Assembly (NCBI GenBank): GCA_030704615.1
Contig: CM060732.1
Coordinates: 80,685,171 to 80,749,170, forward strand
Length of the DNA stretch: 64,000 nucleotides
Origin: Takakia lepidozioides
Taxonomy: Eukaryota > Streptophyta > Takakiopsida > Takakiales > Takakiaceae
Direction of reading: 5' to 3'
The notes under the pieces: model-generated
What the model was told of the DNA's origin: nothing
Seen by the model: the letters and a program-made list of their open reading frames with translations, nothing else
Database searches by the model: none
Shown here: positions 12,589 to 22,970 of the stretch, piece by piece
Layout of the letters: every line of letters begins with the position of its first letter
How positions within the stretch are numbered: the first letter of the stretch is position 1
Position numbers and translations under genes: made by a program

Positions 12589-14577
12589 ATGAAGTGTTCT
12601 GTCATTATGCGGAAAACGGTGTGGTCGGCTGTTCTGTTGCTCATGCTCATCTTCTGCCCCAATGTACTCTGTGCTCGTGCCCGGTTTCTTCCCGCCCCGA
12701 CAGGTGAACCCTCTATACTTCTCAACAGTCTGCAAGGCTTTGGGAATCCGACTCCTGTCAGCCAGGGGCATATGGGCTCAATGAATCTGTTTATGCCGGA
12801 TGGCGAGATCCTGAGAAAAGCTTCAGTTCCCCCTTCAACATCATGGCCTTTTCCCCCTGCGACTACTCGTGGCTATGGAGGAGACGAAGTAGCAGCTGAA
12901 AAGTTGAGCACTGGAGAACATACCAAAAAACCAGCCATGGACCTGTTGGCCATGAAGGCGGGCGGATCACCGAGCAAGGGCGGAAATCATATCACGGCGG
13001 ACCAGAAGTCTGGCACTCCCAGTAAGGGTGGGAACTCTGTTGGAGCGATGATGGAGCAGAAATCTGGCACTCCCAGTAAGGGTGGAAACTCTGTTGGAGT
13101 GACGATGGAGCAGAAGTCTGGCACTCCCAGTAAGGGTGGCAACTCTGTTGGAGAGCAGAAGTCCGGCACTCCAAGTAAGGGTGGAAACTCTGTGGGAGTG
13201 ACGATGGAGCAGAAGTCTGGCACTCCCAGTAAGGGTGGAAACTCTGTTGGAGTGACGATGGAGCAGAAGTCTGGCACTCCCAGTAAGGGTGGCAACGCTG
13301 CTCTCACAGTGGGTGAGAAGAAGTCAGGTGCCCCTGGCAATGGTGGCAACGCTGCTCCCGCAGTTGGTGAGAAGAAGTCAGGCACCCCGAGCAAGGGTGG
13401 TAACGCCCAGGTCGCGATGGACCAGAAGTTGCGGTCTCTGGAAACTGCTCTCAGCAAGGGTTCATCCGGACCTTCCTCAGGGACTCCCAGTCCCATCCAC
13501 AACGTTCAGGAAAACGGTTTTGCCAAGAGCACACAAACATCTCCCTCAGGGACCCCTAGTGCTATTCACAACGAGCAGGTGGCCGCCGGATTGGACGTTC
13601 CTGAGCAGCTCTTTGGAATTGCCCTGCCAGTGGTGGAGTCAAAGGCTGCAGGCTCAGGCTCACCTTCAAATGGCCACAACTCTCCGTCATCTTTCGAGAG
13701 GCTTTCGAAAACTTCACCCCATGGATCATCGGGGACGCCTTCCTCCGGCCATAATTCCATTCCTACAACGGTGGAATCTAAGGTGGGCTCACATTTCAAT
13801 GTTCTTTCCAAGACTTCACCCACTGGATCGTCGGGAACTCCTTCCAAAAGCCATAATTCAGTTCCTACAGTGGAGGAAACTAAGGTGAGCTCCTCTTTCA
13901 ATGTTTTATCCAAGACTTCACCCACTGGATCGTCGGGAACTCCTTCCAAAAGCCATAATTCACTTCCTACAGTGGAGGAAAATAAGGTGGGCTCCTCTTC
14001 CAACGTTTTCTCCAAGACTTCACCCACTGGATCGTCGGGAACTCCTTCCAAAAGCCATAATTCACTTCCTACAGTGGAGGAAGCTAAGGTGGGCTCCTCT
14101 TTCAATGTTTTCTCCAAAACCTCACCTCCTGGATCGTCAGGGACGCCGTCCACCGGGCATAACTCCATTCCTACAACGGAGGAATCTAAGGTAGGCTCAT
14201 CTTTGAATGTTCTCTCCAAGACTTCACCCACTGGATCGTCGGGAACTCCTTCCAAAGGCCATAATTCAGTTCCTACAACGGAGGAATCTAATGTGGGGTC
14301 ATCTTCCGACATTTTCTCCAAGCCTTCACCTTCCCAGAGCCACAGCTCAATTTCCACGAGCACGGAGATGAAGTCTGACTCAGTCCTGCATGAGTACAGT
14401 GCAGTTGATCACATGGATCGTGGTCGGAGTTTAAGTGAACACCTGAGTATGATAGTTGAAGGTCATAAGGCAGAGGAGAGGAACACTGAGAGACTCGTGG
14501 GGTGTGGATCCGATACGAATTTACAGCTGCTTGGGTTCGGACCAAGAAAAGATCTCGTCTCCAACCTCTTCCATTGA
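12589..14577 (+). CDS. Secreted multi-copy precursor of IDA/PIP-like signalling peptides
   Basis: Intronless frame of 662 residues. The ATG at 12589 is chosen because it starts a classic signal peptide: basic N-region, hydrophobic core VLLLMLIF, then a small-residue site near residue 28 (VLC/ARA). After a unique region of about 95 residues come nine copies of SGTPSKGGN-type motifs joined by short spacers ending in EQK or EKK. Nine longer repeats follow, each holding SSGTPSKSHN or a close variant, separated by about 25-residue linkers rich in S, T and E. A degenerate copy and a unique C-terminus of about 75 residues end the protein. The motif matches the end of the mature IDA abscission peptide (P-S-K-x-H-N) and the SGPSxxGxGH pattern of PIP peptides. 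Known members of those families are usually single-copy precursors cut by subtilases and read by HAESA-type or RLK7 receptors. Function here is inferred by resemblance. An extensin-like wall protein is the main alternative, but there are no SPPPP motifs. Confidence 0.75.
   Translation: MKCSVIMRKTVWSAVLLLMLIFCPNVLCARARFLPAPTGEPSILLNSLQGFGNPTPVSQGHMGSMNLFMPDGEILRKASVPPSTSWPFPPATTRGYGGDEVAAEKLSTGEHTKKPAMDLLAMKAGGSPSKGGNHITADQKSGTPSKGGNSVGAMMEQKSGTPSKGGNSVGVTMEQKSGTPSKGGNSVGEQKSGTPSKGGNSVGVTMEQKSGTPSKGGNSVGVTMEQKSGTPSKGGNAALTVGEKKSGAPGNGGNAAPAVGEKKSGTPSKGGNAQVAMDQKLRSLETALSKGSSGPSSGTPSPIHNVQENGFAKSTQTSPSGTPSAIHNEQVAAGLDVPEQLFGIALPVVESKAAGSGSPSNGHNSPSSFERLSKTSPHGSSGTPSSGHNSIPTTVESKVGSHFNVLSKTSPTGSSGTPSKSHNSVPTVEETKVSSSFNVLSKTSPTGSSGTPSKSHNSLPTVEENKVGSSSNVFSKTSPTGSSGTPSKSHNSLPTVEEAKVGSSFNVFSKTSPPGSSGTPSTGHNSIPTTEESKVGSSLNVLSKTSPTGSSGTPSKGHNSVPTTEESNVGSSSDIFSKPSPSQSHSSISTSTEMKSDSVLHEYSAVDHMDRGRSLSEHLSMIVEGHKAEERNTERLVGCGSDTNLQLLGFGPRKDLVSNLFH
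12961..13404 (+). repeat. Peptide repeat block A: nine S-G-T-P-S-K-G-G-N units
   Basis: Nine in-frame copies span 12961-13404. Seven are exactly SGTPSKGGN, the first is GGSPSKGGN and the eighth is SGAPGNGGN. Typical period is 18 residues, with spacers such as SVGVTMEQK; one spacer is shortened to SVGEQK. A lysine, single or double, immediately precedes nearly every unit. DNA copies are almost identical, which points to recent unequal exchange or selection for sequence. Confidence 0.85.
13474..14265 (+). repeat. Peptide repeat block B: nine S-G-T-P-S-x-x-H-N units
   Basis: Nine units end in HN instead of GN. The core is SSGTPSKSHN in three copies, with PIHN, AIHN, NGHN, SGHN, TGHN and KGHN variants elsewhere. 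From the fourth unit on the period is about 34 residues (about 102 bp), with a linker of the form S(I/V/L)PT..E..KVGSS.NV.SKTSPTG before the next core. The lysine in SKTSP is the only regular basic residue near the N-side of the core. Confidence 0.85.
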
Positions 14578-15888
14578 AGGCCAGCCTCAGAAGGTTCTTT
14601 GCCAGGCCTAGGCCCCAATATATGATGGCGCTAAGCAAATTTCTTTCTTCGATAAGCCCGGGGTTAGATGCTTAGCCCTTGAGCAAACTGCTCAGGAGAG
14701 AATCGTTGCCAAAAGCAAATTGCTTTGGGATTGCATTGTGGTGCAATGCTGATGAAGACACCAATCGAGCGACCTCGTCCAAAATGAGGCTTCCAGAGGT
14801 CGGGGACTCCAGGTCCCTCAGTAGGACCAAGAAATTGAAACGGGCGAGCAAAAGAAAGCACAGAAGATCCACGTCTGGCAACGCTTTGTGGCATTTGTAG
14901 GCAGCAGGTGTCTTTCCATCCACACGAGGGAGGGAGCTGGAGAGGTGGAATTTGTAGATATCGATAACGATACAACTCTTTGAGGCTACTGAAATCATCT
15001 TGAAGTTTTGTTCGATGAAAGGGGTGAAATTCCACATGAGTCGGATTCAACCCCTCCTTATTACTGCACAGTTCATTCATGATAGAACTCCCCATAGACC
15101 TTTGTAACAAGTAGCAAAGATCTTTGAAAATAGGTGTTCAAAGATTGGGCTCAGGGGGTTTGGGCTTTTGATGCTCTCCCTTGCCTTCTCGTACAGATTT
15201 TTATACAAACCGGCCATTCAGCTGGACAAGGCTGTTCCCATGTTAATTCCCATGTAATAAACATTCAACGCACTGAAGCCATGTGATTCCTGTATCCACT
15301 TCCACTTGAATTGGCCTGTAGTCTCTTTTACTGAGTATAACCGCAGAACAGAAATCAGTTGCATGTGAACGAACCCCGGGGGACACCACATTGTGGGTCC
15401 GCACAGCAACAGCAAAGAATCAGACCCGTTGGCAATCACTTCCCAGAATTTCATAATGTCCAGCACTAGTGACTGTTATCCACGTGTTCCATAGTTGGCA
15501 TTCTTTCTCCTCCAGTTCTATACTGTCTGAACAGAGGTTAGTAGTCACAATGTTCTCAATTTGCTATCCGCAGTCCCCGTATGATCTTCTTCCTGGATTT
15601 CTTTGCATTTTGAATGTTAATGATCAGTGACAGTTCCAAAACGAAGGATCAACGTTCGTGCTTTTTATCTACTCGGAACTAAAGTCTATGACCATGTTAC
15701 TGGGAGCAAACTGGTCTCTCGCACGTACACAGCACGCATCGTGCCTCTCCCACCTCCGAGTTCCTCATTCAAAAGGCCTCTGAGTGGTGCGCTATAAGAG
15801 AGACTGAATGTCACGTGAAAGAACGGAGCAAGAATGCTCCCGCATAGTGCTTCAATGCCTTGGAACAAAAAACATAAAAAGTGATTTC
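14578..15888. other. Gene-free stretch between the peptide gene and the tRNA pair
   Basis: It holds the 3' flank of the peptide-precursor gene. A few overlapping frames of up to about 150 codons exist on the minus strand (14664-15110) but show no recognisable domain, so I do not call them. Nothing else is recognised. Confidence 0.4.
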
Positions 15889-15972
15889 TGTCAGCAGTGG
15901 GGTTCGAACCCACGCCCCCTTACGAAGACCAGAACTTGAGTCTGGCGCCTTAGACCACTCGGCCATGCTGAC
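15889..15972 (-). tRNA. tRNA-Leu (anticodon CAA)
   Basis: Read on the minus strand, the 5' GTCAGCA pairs perfectly over 7 bp with 3' TGCTGAC, followed by discriminator base A. The D arm contains the A-box TGGCCGAGTGG, the anticodon stem CCAGA/TCTGG closes a CTCAAGT loop (anticodon CAA, reading UUG), a long class II variable arm follows, and the T arm holds the B-box GGTTCGAACCC. There is no intron. Runs of T on the minus strand after the gene (complement of 15876-15880 and 15867-15872) can serve as the Pol III terminator. Confidence 0.95.
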
Positions 15973-15978
15973 ATTAAG

Positions 15979-16059
15979 TGTTGACAGTGGGATTCGAACC
16001 CACGCCCTTTCGGACCAGAACCTTAATCTGGCGCCTTAGACCAACTCGGCCATATCAAC
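15979..16059 (-). tRNA. tRNA-Leu (anticodon AAG)
   Basis: On the minus strand the acceptor stem GTTGATA pairs with TGTCAAC (one G-U), followed by discriminator A. The anticodon stem CCAGA/TCTGG closes a TTAAGGT loop, giving anticodon AAG (inosine-modified to read CUU/CUC/CUA). The class II variable arm and B-box GGTTCGAATCC are present. The gene ends only 6 bp before the start of tRNA-Leu(CAA), with no T-run between, so both may be made on one transcript. Confidence 0.95.
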
Positions 16060-16994
16060 ATGCATGTTACCAATTGCGTTCTTTTATACTTGAACCACGA
16101 TTTCGTGCTGCTCCACACTCCATACTGATGACGACTTTTGTTAAAATGCAATAACAATGTGCAATCGTTATTTACACGATGATGCTGATTTTTAGCATGA
16201 GAGAGATGGGTCTTAGAAAGCCAAAATTGCTTTGCATGAATTTCTTTGGAGTCCCACTTCACAGTTGAGATTGTGGTCCATACCAAGATTTGAGCAGTGA
16301 CTACTTTTTGACCATTTTGTGGAGTTTCAAGTTGAGATTGTCAGTTTATTTAGCTCCCAATGAGCAGTGACTACTCTCTTGTATACCTTATCACACCAGC
16401 AAGGTTAGGAAGGAGGGAAAATGACATGTGTTTCAAGAGAAACCTGTGCGCACCTTGTTGAGACCTTGGAGAACATTCATCGTGATAGAGAAAGACATTT
16501 GAATGGATATATAAACAGGATAGTCTCTGCTGCCATGCAACCAAGTCCTGCCATAATAAAACTGCCATTCAGCTGTCTTCAAGTTCCTAAATCAAAAAAA
16601 TTGTCATGTGTCATCTCTGTACTGGATAGGTTTGAAAACTGGAAGTGGTTCTTCCCTTCAAAAATTGGGGTTCCCCTCCATCTCCGTTGACAGTTGTAGA
16701 TTATGATTGCCATCAACCAGTTAGGGAGTCATACATGTTCTTATGAGTCTCCCTGCCTCTCTCTGATTTCTAACTTTCTCTCGCCGCAGCAGTAAGTGTT
16801 GTATGCAAGCATCTCTTGCTCTATCTAGGCCTTTGTCCTCCAGTTTAACTGGGTGTGACCACAAGGCTAAGGAAGGAAAGATCTGACGAGAACTCGAGCC
16901 ACCAAACATACTTGTGCAGCTACTCTCAGAAACTGGGAGAGTGAGAATGCCAACTCAGCCAAGTGTAACCCTTCCTTGTCACCTGGCACTGCCC
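16060..16994. other. Gene-free stretch; 3' flank of the XS-RING gene
   Basis: No supported gene lies here. The part next to 16994 should contain the 3' UTR of the minus-strand SGS3-like gene. Short frames on both strands show no motif. Confidence 0.4.
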
Positions 16995-19900
16995 TCAAAA
17001 GTAGAGCTTTTGGGGGCACAGTTTCGGCTTGTTTGACATTTTGGTGCGGCAGACAGGGCAGTGTCTGTCTTTCTTCCAGCACGCAGAAGCACAATCCAAG
17101 CACAGACTGGCATGACCACAAGGGTGGATCAATGCCCGGTCTACCTCCTTTGCAATAAACTCCGTGAAGCAAATGGCACATTCAGGCTGCACAAGATCAC
17201 TATCCATTTCATTTGAAGACCAAGAAGTTTATGGTTGTCTGCATCTTATAATCTAAACTAGCCCAACATTCTACCTACTCAATTCACATCAGACCTTCCA
17301 CAAGAACATACACAAGGAAATGAAATTGAAAAAGCCTAGTTACCTTGTCAGGAGCTGCCTCCAAACGCTCTTTCTCTTTCTTGGCTTCCTCTGCCTTCTT
17401 CTTCAAATTTTCTTGCGTTTCTACCCACTCCTTCAGAATCTTGTTGTGTTCTTCTTCATATTCCTCCAGCATCTGCAACCAGGTTGAAGCATTAAGACTA
17501 ACAACACATTCCATTGAGAACAACCATTTACATTTGTAAAACTCTGAACTTTACACACTGGTTGGACTTCAGCCCTAGTACAAGATGTAATGCAAGACAG
17601 TTCGAGGATCACAACATCAACTATGTTTGCATTTTCTCACCTTGACCCGCTGCTTACTATGCTCATCTGTGAGCTGCCGTTCTAATTTGCGGCAGTCTTC
17701 GTTGAATTGGGCTTCTTTCTCTTGTATTTCTTCATTCACTCGTTGCTTCCTTTCCAGGATTTCTCTCTCCTTTCTAGCCGCTTCTTGAACTCTGTTTACT
17801 CATCCGGGAGAGGAATAAGCAGATTAGTCTCCCTGTTTAGCTTTACTTACAATTTTTTAAGAGGAAAAGATCCCTGTTGAACCTGTATTTGAAAACTCTT
17901 CATGCAACACCCTCCTGGAGAGCAGGATACAGTCCTGCCAGGACATCTATCTCTCCCTCTTCTTCACTCTCACACACTCTAAAACAATCATCCTGCACAC
18001 AAATACTCAGCTACTTCATCCAAAGATTTCGGTGAGCATGAAACCACCTATTTCTACGAAGACACGTTACCCCACTTTCCAAGCTCGTTGTAACTTACTC
18101 CTCCTTTTTTATAGTGTCCGTGCATTCTTGAAACTGCTCTTGCAAGACTTCCAATGCTTTCAACCGTTCCTTACTTTCTTGCTTGAGCTGCCTCAAATTT
18201 GCTTCCACCCGCCGACGAACGTTTCTCTCTTGTTCAGCATATTTGACATCAAGCTGCTCCATTGTTTCCTGAAATTTCCTGTCCATCTCTTCAACCTAAA
18301 GCGGAGATGCCTGTCAGCAATGTGACCAATATGAAGAAAGCAACTGCACGCAGCTGTAGCGTTATCTTGCATTTCCCACACTATGCAAGGATACAAGCCA
18401 CTTATGAAATGTGGGTGTGTGAGACATAAGAGATTAGGCTGTGCTTGCCATGACCATACGGCCTGGTTTGGAGAAAGCAGTACAGGTGGGTTGGGGTAGA
18501 ACAGGGAGGGTTCTTCCCACAATTCCCTGCAGGGAGTTCCAACAGAGAGGTGCTTACTCCATCCCCACCTTCCAGAAACAAACTTTATAATGTCCACAAG
18601 ATCATGGGCCCCAAGATCATGCCCCACACAGATCCGCAGGGAAACCCCGCAACATTTCCAACCAACAGGTTCATCCAAGGATTCCATTCTCTTGTCTGGT
18701 CCATATGCATCCTGAGACTTAGCTCACTTAATGATGTCTTTTGGGGCTGGTCAGCCCACTGAAGTGTCAGCTTCCATTGTGGAGATACAATTACTCAAAT
18801 TGAGTATGGAAAGCACATTTATGTCTCAGCTACTTTAGCCTTTTGTAGAAGTCGACGTCTAAGGACTTTCTACTCAATTCAATCCAGAGGCAGGAAGGCA
18901 GAGGGCCAAACTATCAGATAATTATACACACAGATGGTGAGAGAAGGACTGAGCTCCAAAATGGAATGACTACACACCTCTTGGGCATGAAGCTGCTCCA
19001 TTTCCTTCCGTTTCAGGTCCTGATCCCTTCTCAGCTTCTCTTTCTGTTCATACTGATATTTCAAATGCTTCGCATCCATCTCATACTGCGCACATTCTTC
19101 GCCCATCCAGTCCACTTCCACCATTGTTGCCTTCACAATGGCCTTGTCCTCATCTGCCCCCTGGAGCAGTCTCAGACACCATGAATCAGATCCCCTATAC
19201 CAAAGATCAAACCTTCTCTCTATTTCAACAGGATTTGTTCCTCTCTCATGTTTCCATTTTGTCCCATAAGCTCTATGAGCTTTCCGCGGACGTTATAAAG
19301 TACCATTTCATTTCATTTCTCTATTTCAACAGGAAGTTGCTCTCCTGGTTTTTTTCTGCATTGCAAAGCTAACCGTAGTCATCTAGTATGAAGGGAGACA
19401 ACAGACCTGTTTTGACTTCCTTACAGCAAGCTTTATCATTTCAATCTTGGATCCTTCACACCAGTCAACAAGCTGACAATCAGGATCCATCTCTTTCATG
19501 TCGTTCGGCTCAGCCATGTACCCGTACACTTGAAACTGCTTCTTGTCCCTAAGCTCCCAGGTGTTTGGCTCTCTCACATCAGATCTGCTGACATCTGAGC
19601 TGGTTGCCCCCTTGCTCCTGATGGAGTCAGAGTACTTCATCCACTCTATTCTTCCTCGATGCAAGTTGGCAAGTCTGTAGAATCCCGCAAGGTCTTGGAA
19701 ATCCATCAATGGTGGTACAAAAACCATGACCTGCCCAGGTACAAGACCGGCGGGCCTTTATAGGGACAAGCCCTTTGGATCCATGTCTGCCGGGGGAAAA
19801 ATTAAGATCAACCATGCATGCCCCTCAGGAAACAGAAGCTTGGGCGCTCTTACATGCCTGGGCCCCACGGGTTTCTAATTTGTTCCCATAATGACAAGGG

Positions 19901-21834
19901 GCCTGTCAGGCATGTCCTTATTGACATGCCTGCCCAACACTAGTGCACACCCTAAAATACAAGCATCTACATGATTCTAGAGATGACAAAACAGACCAGC
20001 TACGTTTGTTACCTGGTGAACGAGATGTTTCTTTGTACCTTGACATGAAAACCTTATTTATCCAAGTATCCAAGACCAATCCACACATGGAGCAAGGACA
20101 CACCTTTCAGCCAATGCCTTGGCATCCTCATAACCCACATCGGAGGCTGGAAACACCACCAAAGATCGTCCATGATGACTACTGTTTCCAGCCACTTTCA
20201 GGACTTTGTCCACTTTCAGCTCATTGAACCCTGGAAGATACGATTGGATCTCTTCACTCTCAGGCCCTTTCCAACTCTGCAATTTTTCCTCCAAGACTTG
20301 CTTGTACCGAACAATGACCACAGCAGGCCACACAAGGATTTCATCTTGGGCACTGGGATCCATTAACACTAAGCGAGCGTCCTGACCTTTAGAGTCATCT
20401 AGTCTCTTCTTTTCATCTGCTCTGAGGACCTGACAACAGATTCAAGAGACCATGGTGTCCATTATAAAAACCCTTCACGAAAAGACCATGCAGCGGCCCA
20501 TCAGATCTATTCCCCTGCTGCTCAGAACAAATAATTTTCTTTATAAGACAGGCAATTTCACGGCTGTCAGTAGCTTGACAGACAGTTAAGGGAGAAGGCG
20601 GGAAGAAGACATTGCAGACAGGCCTAAAGATAACTCTCTGGCTCTTTTCCTCCCCAAGCAATGTCTACTGACCACAATGTCTACTGACCCCAGAATCATC
20701 ACGTTTGCAAGGTACTCCCTCCTTGAGTAGCCAGTTAGGCCTTTTCTAGGTTAGGTTACTAGAGGTCTTGTCCCATAAGCCATTTGGTCTTCTGCGGATG
20801 TCACTATTTCCTATCTCAGTACCATCTAAAGAACTCAGGGAAGGATATTGAAGGTAGGGTTAGAAAGGACCAAGCCTAAATCCTGCTAAACGATGAACTA
20901 GCTTCAGCACAGTCCTTTTTCTCAGCCTATGATGCCCAAGTGCGACTGAAGCACTACATGAAGGGCCTACCCAGAAAACTCTACAATCTAATAATATGTT
21001 GGTTTGAGGTTACCTCCTTCAATGCCCGGAAGAAACCCCGGTGCTGGTATGCCCGTTTCTTCTTGAATTTCTCGGCATGGCTGAGCAGCGCCTTCCAGCC
21101 CTTAAATCGTTGAATAGTGGGGCAAACCTCGCAAGTCCTATCCTCTTTGTCAAGTAGCAAGTTGGGTTTGTCACTACCCAAGACTTCTTTCACCTTTCCT
21201 ACTACGATTGGTAGATAGCTCTGGTATGCTTTCTCCTCTGCAATGATCTTATCGTCATCATCAAGCTCAGAGTCATCGTCGTCAGGGTGGTTTTCTATAA
21301 TTTCATCCTCGTCTGCTTTGGGTTGCTTTGGTGGCTTCACAAAGGGCTTACTCGAAGGAGGCCTTCTCGAGGCAGACATAACCAGTGGAGGCATTGCTCT
21401 CGCATTGCGCTGATCATGATCTAAAAGCAAATTGCACACCAGAAACCAATTCAGCTTGACACAGGGAAGAGGCTCCATATCCCATTGTCTCATGAGACAT
21501 GTTTACATTGTAAGACAGTGTAAAAACATGAAGCGCTTCTCATCAGATGATATGCTGTGTACAGAAGTTACTCACATGCATACTTGGTGGACTGATACAC
21601 CTGCGGCTTGCAATCAGTGTACATTTTTCTTCTGTAGCTGTCCTCATCTTCGAATCCAGCAGGCTGGGAATCTGGGGATCCCACAGGCCAGAGAGGAGGG
21701 GACTGGGGCTCCGGGGACCCCACAGGCCAGAGAGGAGGGCGCTGGGGCTCTGGGGATCCCACAGGCCAGAGAGGAGGAGACCGTCTCCTATGCATTTTTC
21801 CCCTGTCTCCCACATGCAAAGTTTCCTGCATTTC
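16995..21834 (-). CDS. SGS3-like protein: zf-XS, XS, long coiled coil and C-terminal RING finger
   Basis: Nine exons join in one frame of 731 codons: 21834-21576, 21420-21014, 20429-20104, 19755-19407, 19160-18978, 18295-18099, 17791-17641, 17472-17344 and 17186-16995. The first ATG is at 21831. All joins use GT-AG signals; only the 19755 acceptor is weak. After a proline-rich repeat and an acidic segment come a zf-XS finger (CEVC followed by a histidine-bearing helix, about residues 180-215), then an XS domain (about 225-440) with VVFPASDVGYEDA and QVYGYMAE, close in style to SGS3. About 220 residues of charged coiled coil follow, then a RING (ECAIC..PCGHASLCLDC..CPVC). SGS3 binds RNA and works with RDR6 to make double-stranded RNA in trans-acting siRNA and silencing pathways. 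The RING would add E3 ubiquitin ligase activity and, as far as I know, is absent from Arabidopsis SGS3 (625 aa). Confidence 0.85.
21666..21781 (-). repeat. Three-unit coding minisatellite in the first coding exon of the SGS3-like gene
   Basis: Three 39-bp units encode PPLWPVGSPEPQ-type 13-residue repeats ending in R or S, with the last unit slightly diverged (SPDSQ). The repeats sit before the zf-XS domain in a segment expected to be disordered. Copies are nearly identical at DNA level, so the copy number may vary between individuals. Confidence 0.75.
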
Positions 21835-22807
21835 CTCAAGTCGACAACATTACCGGAAACCACTTATCAGAAAGTCCTTCTCCCCAAGCCCCTCCAACGA
21901 GAGTTATGATGAGACAAAATATGCTGGCAAAATTGTATTGAAAGGAACCCAGATCAGCACAACTACATTACGACGGAGTCATAGTGCTACTTAGAATTTC
22001 CTGCTCCATAGAGTATTGTGGAATTGTAAATGTGAAGAACCATATGCAGAGGAGACTCGCAGACGAACTATCTTCATAACCGAAGCATTACTATAGTAGC
22101 AGCAGCACAGAGAATGGTTGAGGAAAGGTAGCGGACTTTGAAGTCTCAACCGAATTCAAATTAGCCAGTTCCTCATTTGGTGTCCCGCTACATTTTCCTG
22201 CTTATTGTTTCTGGCGAAGATTCGGCGAAGATTCAACCCTATGGAGTTCGATAACTACCTTTCGGAGCTGCCACGGAACCTTTCACCTCCTAGCAAGTCT
22301 GGAACATTTTGCCGCAATTGTGTGATAAGCCGAGTTTGCTGAGAAAACTGGACACTCTATTATGAGCTTTCACCACCCCTTTAAGATTTCCACAACACAG
22401 AAACTACTAAGGAGAAAATCGTCTTTTGAACAAACGACAGAGAACCGAACCGGAAGTATCACCTGAATCGGAAGAAGGGAGAATCCTGGAAATCTGAACA
22501 AGAAGCAGCAACGCACGGAACGAGCTAGGCAGGGACAGACAAAGTTAACATAATATACTTGAATCACGTCTCAAATCGTGTAACACGAGCCGGCGAGCCT
22601 CTAAGAAAGATAAAGGCACGCAACAGTCCATGTCAATATAGGCCAGAAGGCGCAAAAGAGAACGATCTAGACAAGAAAGAAGAGAAAAAGACGGGATATT
22701 CAAGCAGCCCCGGACTAAGCAGACACGAAGAGTTGAAGGAGGCAACGGCGAGGCATGTATACCGACACATACGTGTGAAAGATAGGTGGGTATACGAGAC
22801 GACGTAC

Positions 22808-22970
22808 CTGCCTTGAGCGAGAATGTATTCCTCTTTACTCAGCGGTGACGTCTGTCTCCTGAACAGGATAGGGTGATTCTGTAAATCCTGTAAACCCTGA
22901 AGGACTTGATTCGCGAAGAAAGCCTTGGTCAAACTGGAGTTTCCAGCCTCCTGTGTCTTGGGATATATCA
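22808..22970 (-). other. Possible 5' exon of the SGS3-like gene
   Basis: The frame ending ..LSKEEYILAQG runs into a good donor (CAG/GTACGT at 22807). If spliced to the 21834 exon directly the phases do not match (2 versus 0), so it is either 5' UTR, joined through an unseen exon, or not an exon. The 5' part of its frame overlaps a dispersed repeat (about 22990-23075). Coding status is uncertain. Confidence 0.3.

Noticed and set aside
12961-13404. CRISPR-like array
   Set aside because: The repeats are in-frame coding units in a plant nuclear gene, with near-constant spacers; not a CRISPR.
12987-13502. Minus-strand frame of 171 codons inside the peptide gene
   Set aside because: It is the mirror of the repeat block (PPLLGVPDF repeats). 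The plus-strand frame has a signal peptide, ATG, stop and TATA box; this one has none.
13566-14363. Minus-strand 265-codon frame with regular acidic repeats
   Set aside because: Antisense shadow of repeat block B; open only because the repeat period is a multiple of three.
14664-15110. 148-codon minus-strand frame between the peptide gene and tRNAs
   Set aside because: No recognisable motif, overlapped by another open frame; not supported as a gene.
21547-21909. Plus-strand 120-codon frame with repeats over the first SGS3-like exon
   Set aside because: Antisense of the coding minisatellite, with no start context or motif.
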